Shown here one piece after another: positions 16,075 to 22,996 of a DNA stretch of 43,784 nucleotides (its first letter is position 1; the number at the start of each line of letters is the position of its first letter). This DNA is from Roseburia_C sp051879315 (GTDB lineage Bacteria; Bacillota; Clostridia; Lachnospirales; Lachnospiraceae): contig JBJELW010000011.1 of assembly GCA_051879315.1 (NCBI GenBank), positions 1-43,784 of the forward strand. Reading direction: 5' to 3'. A program made the translations under genes and the position numbers. The notes beneath the pieces are model-generated. The model saw nothing but the letters and a program-made list of their open reading frames with translations. It did no database searches and was not told the DNA's origin.

Positions 16075-17562
16075 ATGGAAAACATGAATTTCTGTGAGCG
16101 CAATCCATGGGACGGACTGCACGAGGAGTGCGGTGTGTTCGGAATGTACGATTTTGACGGCAAGGATGTGGCATCCAGCATTTATTATGGACTGTTTGCC
16201 CTGCAGCATCGCGGTCAGGAAAGCTGTGGTATCGCAGTCAGCGATACCAATGGTCCCAAAGGGAAGGTTACGGCTTATAAGGATATGGGACTGGTAAATG
16301 AAGTGTTTACCGGCGAGCAGTTAGAGTCCATGAAGGGCGATATCGGTGTGGGTCATGTACGTTATTCTACTGCGGGATCTTCCACCAGAGAAAATGCACA
16401 GCCACTGGTTTTAAATTATGTGAAGGGTACCTTGGCTTTGGCCCACAATGGAAATCTAATCAATGCCCAGGAGCTTCGCCATGAGTTGGAGTACACCGGA
16501 GCAATCTTCCAGACCACCATTGATTCCGAGGTAATTGCGTACTATATCGCAAGAGAACGTCTGAACTCAAAGACTGCCGAGGAAGCAGTGCGCAGAGCAT
16601 GTATGCGATTAAAGGGCGCTTATTCATTGGTGGTTGCCAGCCCCCGTAAGCTCATCGGAGCCAGGGATCCTTACGGATTCCGCCCGCTCTGTATCGGTAA
16701 GAGAGATAACGCATATATCATCACATCCGAGACCTGTGCGCTGGAAACCATTGGTGCAGAGTTTGTCCGGGATGTATTGCCGGGTGAGGTGGTGACCATT
16801 TCTCCGGAAGGCGGGATTCAGTCTGACACCACCATGTGTATTCCAAAGGAAAAAGAGGCACGCTGTGTCTTTGAGTATATTTATTTTGCCAGACCCGACA
16901 GCCACTTAGATGGAGTAAGTGTGTACGGCTCCCGTATTCAGGCAGGTCGTTTCCTGGCTATGGATTCCCCGGTGGATGCAGATCTGGTGGTGGGCGTTCC
17001 AGAGTCCGGAAATGCTGCAGCCCAGGGGTACTCCCTGCAGTCCGGGATTCCATACGGAACCGCCTTTGTGAAAAACGGCTATGTAGGGCGGACTTTCATT
17101 AAACCCAAGCAGAGCAGCCGTGAGTCCAGTGTCCGGGTGAAGTTAAATGTGCTGAAAGAGTCTGTGGCCGGCAAGCGTGTCATCATGATCGATGACTCCA
17201 TCGTGCGCGGAACCACATCCGACCGTATCGTGCGCATGTTGCGGGATGCTGGAGCCACCGAGGTGCATGTGCGGATCAGTTCACCGCCATTCTTATGGCC
17301 TTGTTACTTTGGTACAGACATTCCTGCCAGAGAGCAGCTGATTGCATATAATCGCAGCATTGAGGATATCCGCCAGGTAATTGGTGCAGACAGTCTGGGA
17401 TATTTGGGGATCGATCGCCTGGAGCAGATGGTGGACGGATTGCCGATCTGTAAAGGATGCTTCAATGGAAAATACCCCATGGATCCGCCCAAGGATGATA
17501 TCCGTGGTGAGTATTTCGACAAGGAAATGGATTTAGAGCGCAGGATTTTGGATAAAAATTAA
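16075..17562 (+). CDS. purF: Amidophosphoribosyltransferase precursor
   Basis: A 495-aa enzyme for the first committed step of purine synthesis: glutamine plus PRPP gives phosphoribosylamine. Residues 1-18 form a propeptide; processing before C19 (EE-CGVFG) exposes the N-terminal nucleophile Cys. The glutaminase domain has LQHRGQES, HVRYSTAG and LAHNGNL. The transferase domain has the PRPP loop VIMIDDSIVRGTTS. Four Cys matching the Bacillus iron-sulfur ligands are present (ARCVFEY, PCYFGTD, ICKGCFNG), so it is the oxygen-sensitive 4Fe-4S type. That fits an anaerobe and allows redox-linked turnover. Confidence 0.97.
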   Translation: MENMNFCERNPWDGLHEECGVFGMYDFDGKDVASSIYYGLFALQHRGQESCGIAVSDTNGPKGKVTAYKDMGLVNEVFTGEQLESMKGDIGVGHVRYSTAGSSTRENAQPLVLNYVKGTLALAHNGNLINAQELRHELEYTGAIFQTTIDSEVIAYYIARERLNSKTAEEAVRRACMRLKGAYSLVVASPRKLIGARDPYGFRPLCIGKRDNAYIITSETCALETIGAEFVRDVLPGEVVTISPEGGIQSDTTMCIPKEKEARCVFEYIYFARPDSHLDGVSVYGSRIQAGRFLAMDSPVDADLVVGVPESGNAAAQGYSLQSGIPYGTAFVKNGYVGRTFIKPKQSSRESSVRVKLNVLKESVAGKRVIMIDDSIVRGTTSDRIVRMLRDAGATEVHVRISSPPFLWPCYFGTDIPAREQLIAYNRSIEDIRQVIGADSLGYLGIDRLEQMVDGLPICKGCFNGKYPMDPPKDDIRGEYFDKEMDLERRILDKN

Positions 17563-17568
17563 GAATAG

Positions 17569-17601
17569 TTCAGAACCAAGGCAATTTTCATAAAATAGCG
17601 A
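17569..17601. repeat. 33-bp interspersed repeat, copy 1
   Basis: Begins TTCAGAACCAAGGC and ends in AAAATAGCGA. It matches 25667-25699 at 31 of 33 positions. It lies 6 bases after the purF stop and just before the purB ribosome binding site. It looks like one half of a palindromic element (ends TTCAGAGCC). Confidence 0.8.
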
Positions 17602-17621
17602 TAAAAAAGGAGATCAGTTAT

Positions 17622-19055
17622 ATGAGTACAGACAGATACAACAGCCCCCTTTCAGAGCGTTATGCCAGCAAAGAAATGCAGTACATTTTTTCACCGGATA
17701 TGAAATTCCGTACCTGGAGAAAACTTTGGATCGCGCTGGCAGAGACCGAGAAGGAGTTAGGACTTGATATTACCCAGGAACAGATCGATGAGCTGAAGGC
17801 ACATCAGGATGACATTAATTACGACGTGGCAAAAGCCCGCGAGAAGGAAGTGCGTCACGATGTTATGTCCCATGTATATGCATACGGACAGCAGTGTCCT
17901 AAGGCCAAGGGAATCATCCATCTGGGAGCAACCTCCTGCTATGTAGGAGATAATACCGATATCATTATCATGGCTGAGGCATTGAAGCTGGTGCGCAAAA
18001 AGCTGGTGAACGTCATTGCGGAGCTGGCAAAATTTGCAGAGAAGTATAAGGATCTCCCTACACTGGCATTTACCCATTTCCAGCCGGCACAGCCCACTAC
18101 CGTAGGAAAACGTGCCACACTGTGGACCCAGGAATTCGTCATGGACTTAGAGGATTTAGATTATGTGCTGAATAGTCTGAAACTGCTGGGATCCAAGGGA
18201 ACCACCGGAACACAGGCAAGCTTTTTGGAACTGTTTAACGGAGATCAGGAGACCATCGACAAGATTGATCCCATGATTGCTGAAAAGATGGGATTCAAGG
18301 AGTGTTATGCAGTATCCGGACAGACCTATTCCAGAAAAGTGGATACCCGTGTGGCAAACATTCTGGCAGGCATTGCAGCCAGCGCACACAAGATGTCCAA
18401 CGACATTCGCCTTCTGCAGCATTTGAAGGAAGTGGAAGAGCCCTTTGAGAAGAGTCAGATCGGTTCCTCCGCTATGGCATACAAGCGCAACCCCATGAGA
18501 AGTGAGCGTATTGCATCCTTATCCCGTTATGTAATGATCGATGCATTGAATCCGGCCATCACTTCTGCTACTCAGTGGTTTGAGCGTACTCTGGATGATT
18601 CCGCAAACAAGCGTCTCTCCATTCCGGAAGGATTTTTGGCTATCGATGGCATCTTAGATCTCTGCCTGAATGTGGTAGACGGACTGGTGGTATATGATAA
18701 GGTAATCCGGAAACACATGATGAGCGAGCTTCCTTTCATGGCTACTGAGAATATTATGATGGATGCAGTGAAGGCTGGTGGAGACCGCCAGGAGATGCAT
18801 GAGAAGATTCGTGTTCTGTCCATGCAGGCCGGTGCCCATGTAAAACAGGAGGGCAAGGAAAATAATCTGTTAGAGCTGATTGCCGCAGATCCTGCATTCA
18901 ATATGACATTGGAAGAATTGGAGAAGAGCATGGATCCCTCCAAGTATGTGGGACGTGCCCCGGTTCAGGTGGAAGCATTCTTAAAGAATGTGGTAAATCC
19001 CATTTTGGAAGAAAATAAAGATTTGCTGGGAATGACCGCAGAAATCAACGTGTAG
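17622..19055 (+). CDS. purB: Adenylosuccinate lyase
   Basis: A 477-aa member of the fumarase/aspartase superfamily. It acts twice in purine synthesis, releasing fumarate from SAICAR and from adenylosuccinate. The superfamily signature is SSAMAYKRNPMRSE, with the catalytic Ser loop just before it (GSSAMAYKRNP). THFQPAQPTTVGKR and HLGATSCYVGDNTD carry the usual active-site His residues. Length fits the longer eukaryote-like form seen in many Clostridia (Bacillus PurB is about 430). AAAGGAG precedes the start at 8 bases. It is the last gene of the purC-purF-purB run and a terminator follows. Confidence 0.97.
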   Translation: MSTDRYNSPLSERYASKEMQYIFSPDMKFRTWRKLWIALAETEKELGLDITQEQIDELKAHQDDINYDVAKAREKEVRHDVMSHVYAYGQQCPKAKGIIHLGATSCYVGDNTDIIIMAEALKLVRKKLVNVIAELAKFAEKYKDLPTLAFTHFQPAQPTTVGKRATLWTQEFVMDLEDLDYVLNSLKLLGSKGTTGTQASFLELFNGDQETIDKIDPMIAEKMGFKECYAVSGQTYSRKVDTRVANILAGIAASAHKMSNDIRLLQHLKEVEEPFEKSQIGSSAMAYKRNPMRSERIASLSRYVMIDALNPAITSATQWFERTLDDSANKRLSIPEGFLAIDGILDLCLNVVDGLVVYDKVIRKHMMSELPFMATENIMMDAVKAGGDRQEMHEKIRVLSMQAGAHVKQEGKENNLLELIAADPAFNMTLEELEKSMDPSKYVGRAPVQVEAFLKNVVNPILEENKDLLGMTAEINV

Positions 19056-19138
19056 ATAAAAGGGGAAGGTGGTTCTACCCCATCTGCTAAAAAGTGTATT
19101 TGATTGGAATCAGGAATAGAATAGTTATGATGTTTTTC

Positions 19139-19171
19139 AGGCTGTCCTTGTAAGGACAGCCTTTGTTTGTT
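19139..19171 (+). terminator. Terminator after purB
   Basis: Perfect stem AGGCTGTCCTT / AAGGACAGCCT with a two-base loop, followed by TTGTTTGTT. Confidence 0.88.
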
Positions 19172-19213
19172 CTAATCAGTTGTTTGAAATATTATTTTTC
19201 TAAAAATATTGTG

Positions 19214-19265
19214 TTGACAAATAATATTATATAGTATATAGTATTAGAAAACAAATAATATTATA
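19214..19265 (+). promoter_or_regulatory. padR operon promoter and candidate PadR operator
   Basis: TTGACA (19214-19219), 17 bases, TATAGT (19237-19242). A perfect 15-bp direct repeat, ACAAATAATATTATA, starts inside the -35 (19217-19231) and recurs just past the predicted start of transcription (19251-19265). PadR proteins usually repress their own operon, so these are candidate sites. Confidence 0.65.
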
Positions 19266-19306
19266 AAACACTAATATGATTGGGAAAATGAAAAAGGAGT
19301 GATTGC

Positions 19307-19630
19307 ATGGTTTTTAACACAGGGGCAGCCCTGTTGGATGCCATCGTGCTTGCGGTGGTGTCAAAGGATCAGCAGGGAACCTACGGATACAGGATTACTC
19401 AGGATGTGAGAACCACCATTGAGGTATCTGAGTCCACGCTGTATCCGGTGCTTCGCCGCCTGCAAAAAGGTGGTTGTCTGGCAGTGTATGACGTGGAATG
19501 CGGTGGCAGAAATCGTAGATACTACAAGTTGACAGAAATGGGAAGACAACAGTTGGACATGTATCGGAGAGAGTGGAACGAATATTCCGCCAAAATCGGA
19601 GCTCTGTTTTCCGAGCAGGGGAATCAATGA
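19307..19630 (+). CDS. PadR-family transcriptional regulator
   Basis: A 107-aa winged-helix repressor. The family pattern LDAIVLAVVSKDQQGTYGYR, then ESTLYPVLRRLQKGG (recognition helix), then GRNRRYYKLTEMGR (wing) is complete. The short C-terminal dimer helix places it in the small PadR class. It is the first gene of a padR-DUF1700-DUF4097 operon, an arrangement common in Firmicutes and usually linked to envelope stress or antimicrobial sensing. The start follows AAAGGAG at 7 bases. Confidence 0.94.
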   Translation: MVFNTGAALLDAIVLAVVSKDQQGTYGYRITQDVRTTIEVSESTLYPVLRRLQKGGCLAVYDVECGGRNRRYYKLTEMGRQQLDMYRREWNEYSAKIGALFSEQGNQ

Positions 19631-19658
19631 AAGTCATGACAAAGAATGAGGAGATCTT

Positions 19659-20354
19659 ATGAATAGAAGAGAATTTATGAGTCGGTTAGAGCAGCTTCTT
19701 GTGGGGATATCAAAGGAAGAGAAAGAAGAGGCACTGACTTACTATGAAAATTATTTTGAGGATGCAGGTCCGGAGAATGAGCAGAAGATTATCCGTGAGC
19801 TGGAGTCCCCGGAGAAGGTGGCGGAGATCATCCGCAGAGATTTAGGAATCACAGATCTGGTTACTACTTCCCAGAAAACAGGAGAGTGGAAAGAGAAGCA
19901 GCAGAACGCTGGCCAGAGTAGCGGTGGACAGCAAAATGGTGCGCAGCAGAAGCAGGCACAGTGGAACAGCCAGCCCAACGCAGAATCATCTAAGAAGGAT
20001 ACCATCATCATTGTATTGCTGGTGGCTCTGCTGGTTTTGACCTCTCCTGTGTGGATCGGATTTGTGGCCGGCGTGCTGGGAGCTATTGTAGGGATTTTTG
20101 CAGGTCTGTTCGGTACTGCGGTGGGTGGAATCGCAGGAGGCATTGTTCTCATGGTGGTTTCCATAGGTCTTTTGATTGCCGGCAGAGTGGCATTGGGCTT
20201 GCTCTGTCTCGGTGTGGGACTGTTGTTCTTTACCGTTGGCATTCTGGCGGTTGTTTTGCTGGTAATGCTGTGTGGCATGTTCCTGCCCTGGCTGTGGAAA
20301 CAGATTGTAAAGCTTTGGAATAAACTGTTTGGAAAGAAAGGGGCGAAGGCATGA
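19659..20354 (+). CDS. DUF1700 (HAAS-type) membrane protein
   Basis: A 231-aa protein. The N-terminal soluble domain (1-65: EFMSRLEQLLVGISKEEKEE, ALTYYENYFEDAG, RELESPEKVAEIIRRDLG) is the DUF1700/HAAS signature. A Gln/Ser-rich linker follows (about 75-107). The C-terminal half is hydrophobic and Gly-rich, with three to four membrane segments (about 108-225). HAAS domains are thought to receive signals or interact with PadR-type regulators. It overlaps the next gene by four bases (ATGA), so the two are coupled. Confidence 0.88.
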   Translation: MNRREFMSRLEQLLVGISKEEKEEALTYYENYFEDAGPENEQKIIRELESPEKVAEIIRRDLGITDLVTTSQKTGEWKEKQQNAGQSSGGQQNGAQQKQAQWNSQPNAESSKKDTIIIVLLVALLVLTSPVWIGFVAGVLGAIVGIFAGLFGTAVGGIAGGIVLMVVSIGLLIAGRVALGLLCLGVGLLFFTVGILAVVLLVMLCGMFLPWLWKQIVKLWNKLFGKKGAKA

Positions 20355-21253
20355 AAAAGGCAATTAAAATATTATTGATTATCGCAGCTGTCTGTGCCGG
20401 CGTGGGAATCCTGCTGATTGGAGTCGGAGCTGCCACAGGTGCTACCATAGGAGAATTTAACCGGGAAACCCAGGAGAATGATTTGCTTAGGAAAATGCAT
20501 GTCAGCATTGGTTTTTGGGATACGGACGACTGGGAAGAATCCGGGAGTGAGATAAGCTGCGAATATGATTCCAAAGAAGTAGAAAATCTTCACATTACCC
20601 TGAATGCCGGGGAACTGGAATTGCTGAAATCCGACTCCGATAAGATTATCGTTGAGATGACAGGCAGGGCGTCCGGAGATGATGTGGTTTTAAAGGATGC
20701 CACTCTTTCCGTCGAGGATCACACCAATCACACCGGGATTCGTACAGATGGCGTGAGGATTCGGGTGTACCTTCCGGAAAATATGAAACTGCAGAATCTG
20801 AATCTGACGGTCCACGCAGGGAAAGCCACCTGCAAAGTAGATGAGATCACAGCGGAGAACGTGGTCATCGAAGTGGATGCCGGGGAGCTTACAGCAGAGG
20901 GAAGTATCTGTGCAAACAAAGGAACTGCTGTAACGGTGGGAGCAGGCGAGGCAGACATTGCTTACCTTTCCACCGGAAACCTGGAGTTGGACTGTGGAAT
21001 AGGTGAGACAGATATCACACTGGATTCCCGGGGAGATGTGATCGTATCCTGCGGTGTGGGCGAGGTAAATCTGAAGCTGTATGGAACCGAAGATTCCTAC
21101 AATTATGATTTAAATTGCGGTGTGGGAGAGATGCGCATCGGAAACAGTTCTTACTCCGGTTTAGGCAGCAGTAAGAGTATCTCGAACGGAGCTGAGAAAA
21201 AGCTTGAGGCCGAGTGTGGCGTTGGAGAACTGACTGTGCAGTTTATTCAGTAA
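20351..21253 (+). CDS. DUF4097 beta-helix surface protein
   Basis: A 300-aa protein with an N-terminal membrane segment (about 4-33) and a repetitive exported beta-strand domain. Repeats have the DUF4097/adhesin-like pattern: LHITLNAGELELLKSDSDKI, LTVHAGKATCKVDEI, VDAGELTAEGSI, VGAGEADIAYLSTG, CGIGETDITLDSRG, CGVGEVNLKL and CGVGEMRIG. The recurrent (C/A)G(V/I/A)GE motif marks the turns of a stacked beta solenoid. Several repeats carry a Cys before Gly, which is unusual and might allow a Cys ladder. It is the last gene of the padR operon and ends before the enolase hairpin. Confidence 0.85.
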   Translation: MKKAIKILLIIAAVCAGVGILLIGVGAATGATIGEFNRETQENDLLRKMHVSIGFWDTDDWEESGSEISCEYDSKEVENLHITLNAGELELLKSDSDKIIVEMTGRASGDDVVLKDATLSVEDHTNHTGIRTDGVRIRVYLPENMKLQNLNLTVHAGKATCKVDEITAENVVIEVDAGELTAEGSICANKGTAVTVGAGEADIAYLSTGNLELDCGIGETDITLDSRGDVIVSCGVGEVNLKLYGTEDSYNYDLNCGVGEMRIGNSSYSGLGSSKSISNGAEKKLEAECGVGELTVQFIQ

Positions 21254-21264
21254 GAGTAAAGTAT

Positions 21265-21329
21265 AAAAACCTCCTGATTTGGGTACACTCTGATTAAAAT
21301 GTCAGAAGTTACCCAATAAGGAGGTTTTT
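21265..21329 (+). promoter_or_regulatory. Terminator-like hairpin that contains the enolase ribosome binding site
   Basis: AAAAACCTCCT (21265-21275) pairs with AGGAGGTTTTT (21319-21329). The stem continues through ATT/AAT and GGGTA/TACCC to about 19 pairs. The loop has a further CTGA/TCAG pairing. AAGGAGG of eno is inside the 3' arm and the run of T ends at the ATG. It should act as a terminator for the padR operon and hide the enolase ribosome binding site whenever it folds. No separate strong promoter for eno is visible. Confidence 0.85.
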
Positions 21330-21330
21330 T

Positions 21331-22599
21331 ATGTCATTAAAACTAACCATTACAAGAGTGCATGCCAGAGAAATTTTAGATTCCAGAGGAAATCCCACCG
21401 TGGAAGCTGAGGTAACAGTGGAAACCGAGACAAACGGGAAAAAGAGTACAGCCCGGGCAGCGGTCCCTTCAGGGGCCAGCACAGGAGCCTTTGAGGCAGT
21501 GGAACTGAGAGATCAGGATAATCGCTATCTGGGAAACGGAGTGTCCACGGCGGTAAAAAATGTGAATGATAAGATCGCCAAGCTTCTGGTAGGAAAAAAT
21601 GCCCTACGGCAGGGAATGATTGATCGGCTCATGCTGGATGCGGATGGAACAGAAAATAAATCTGTGCTGGGAGCCAATGCGATTCTAAGTGTATCGCTTG
21701 CTGTGGCAAAGGCGGCCTCCAAAGCTTTACACATGCCTTTATACCGGTATGTGGGCGGTGTGAATGCAGTCACCATGCCGGTTCCCATGATGAATATACT
21801 CAATGGCGGAGCCCATTCGGACAACAATCTGGATGTGCAGGAATTCATGATTCTGCCCATGGGGGCGTGTTGTATCACAGAAGGTATCCGTTGGTGTGCC
21901 GAGGTATACGCACATTTGAAATCACTTTTAAAGAAACGTAAATTATCCGTAGCTGTGGGGGATGAAGGTGGGTTTGCACCCAATGTGGAAAATGAGGAAG
22001 CGGCCATAGAACTGATTATGGAGGCAATCCGTAAGGCCGGTTATTCCTGTGGCAGGGGAAAGGATTTTATGATTTCACTGGATGCAGCAGCCAGTGAGTG
22101 GAAAAAGGAAGGGGATGAGCATTACTGTCTGCCAAAGGCAAAAAAAGTGTACACCACAGATCAGCTTATTGAGCACTGGCAGACAATGATTCAGAAATAT
22201 CCCATTTACTCCATCGAGGACCCGCTGGATGAAGAGGATTGGAATGGTTGGAAAAAGCTCACCCAGGCAGTGGGCAATCGTGTAGTACTGGTGGGAGATG
22301 ATCTGTTCGTCACTAATGCGAAGCGACTGGAAAAGGGAATTGCCATGGGATGTGCCAATGCCATCCTCATCAAGCCAAACCAGATCGGGTCCCTGTCTGA
22401 GACCATGAAGACGATACGTATCGCAAAGGAAAACGGATATCAGACCATCATGTCCCATCGGAGTGGTGAGACGGAGGACACCACAATTGCAGATCTGTCT
22501 GTGGGACTGGGCAGTGACCTTATCAAGACCGGAGCACCCTGCCGGGGAGAGCGGACCGCAAAATATAACCGCCTCATGCGTATTGACGAATCCTTGTAA
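21331..22599 (+). CDS. eno: Enolase
   Basis: A 422-aa glycolytic enzyme that dehydrates 2-phosphoglycerate to phosphoenolpyruvate with two Mg ions; it can also associate with RNA-decay complexes. Motifs are ARE.LDSRGNPTVE at the N-terminus, PSGASTGAFEAVELRD, GGAHSDNNLDVQEFMI, VGDEGGFAPN, YSIEDPLDEEDW, VGDDLFVTN, LIKPNQIGSLSE and MSHRSGETEDTTIADL. Length is near the usual 430. The ribosome binding site AAGGAGG lies 6 bases upstream, inside a hairpin. Its neighbours are secG and rnr. The function is sure. Confidence 0.97.
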   Translation: MSLKLTITRVHAREILDSRGNPTVEAEVTVETETNGKKSTARAAVPSGASTGAFEAVELRDQDNRYLGNGVSTAVKNVNDKIAKLLVGKNALRQGMIDRLMLDADGTENKSVLGANAILSVSLAVAKAASKALHMPLYRYVGGVNAVTMPVPMMNILNGGAHSDNNLDVQEFMILPMGACCITEGIRWCAEVYAHLKSLLKKRKLSVAVGDEGGFAPNVENEEAAIELIMEAIRKAGYSCGRGKDFMISLDAAASEWKKEGDEHYCLPKAKKVYTTDQLIEHWQTMIQKYPIYSIEDPLDEEDWNGWKKLTQAVGNRVVLVGDDLFVTNAKRLEKGIAMGCANAILIKPNQIGSLSETMKTIRIAKENGYQTIMSHRSGETEDTTIADLSVGLGSDLIKTGAPCRGERTAKYNRLMRIDESL

Positions 22600-22606
22600 A
22601 AAAAAC

Positions 22607-22635
22607 TTGTATTTCATAAATTGCTATGGTATAAT
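22607..22635 (+). promoter_or_regulatory. Promoter of secG
   Basis: TTGTAT (22607-22612), 17 bases, TATAAT (22630-22635). It begins 7 bases after the enolase stop. The resulting leader of about 60 bases shows no strong fold. Confidence 0.75.
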
Positions 22636-22704
22636 GAGCCTCAGTGAGCCAACGCGGTAGTGGCATTGGCGGGAAGTTGATTAAATACACAGGAGGTGTT
22701 CCCC

Positions 22705-22944
22705 GTGGCAGTTTTAAAGATGGTTTTGACAATTGTTTTCATTCTTATATCATTGGCATTGACAGTCATCATCTTACTTCAGGAAGGCAAGTCCGCAGGA
22801 CTTGGAGCAATCAGCGGAGCAGCTGATACTTACTGGGGCAAGAACAAGGGTCGTTCGATGGAAGGCATATTGGTGAAGATTACCAAAGTTCTGGTTGTTC
22901 TTTTTATTCTGTTGTCCATCGTGTTGAATATCGGAAGTTTTTAA
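22705..22944 (+). CDS. secG: Preprotein translocase subunit SecG
   Basis: A 79-aa inner-membrane protein of the SecYEG channel. It has two membrane helices (about 5-25 and 55-76) joined by the conserved loop QEGKSAGLGAISGAADTYWG then NKGRSMEGILVK. The GTG at 22705 follows AGGAGGTG at 6 bases; an earlier GTG lies inside that ribosome binding site. secG next to rnr, smpB and ssrA is a widespread Firmicutes order. Confidence 0.95.
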   Translation: MAVLKMVLTIVFILISLALTVIILLQEGKSAGLGAISGAADTYWGKNKGRSMEGILVKITKVLVVLFILLSIVLNIGSF

Positions 22945-22950
22945 GAAGGA

Positions 22951-22980
22951 AAGGCTGTCGTGGATTTACGGCAGCCTTTT
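22951..22980 (+). terminator. Weak terminator or attenuator between secG and rnr
   Basis: AAGGCTGTCGT / ACGGCAGCCTT stem with only TTTT after it. rnr has no clear promoter of its own in the 50-base gap, so partial read-through is expected. Confidence 0.65.
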
Positions 22981-22996
22981 AATTTCGGGAGAAAAA

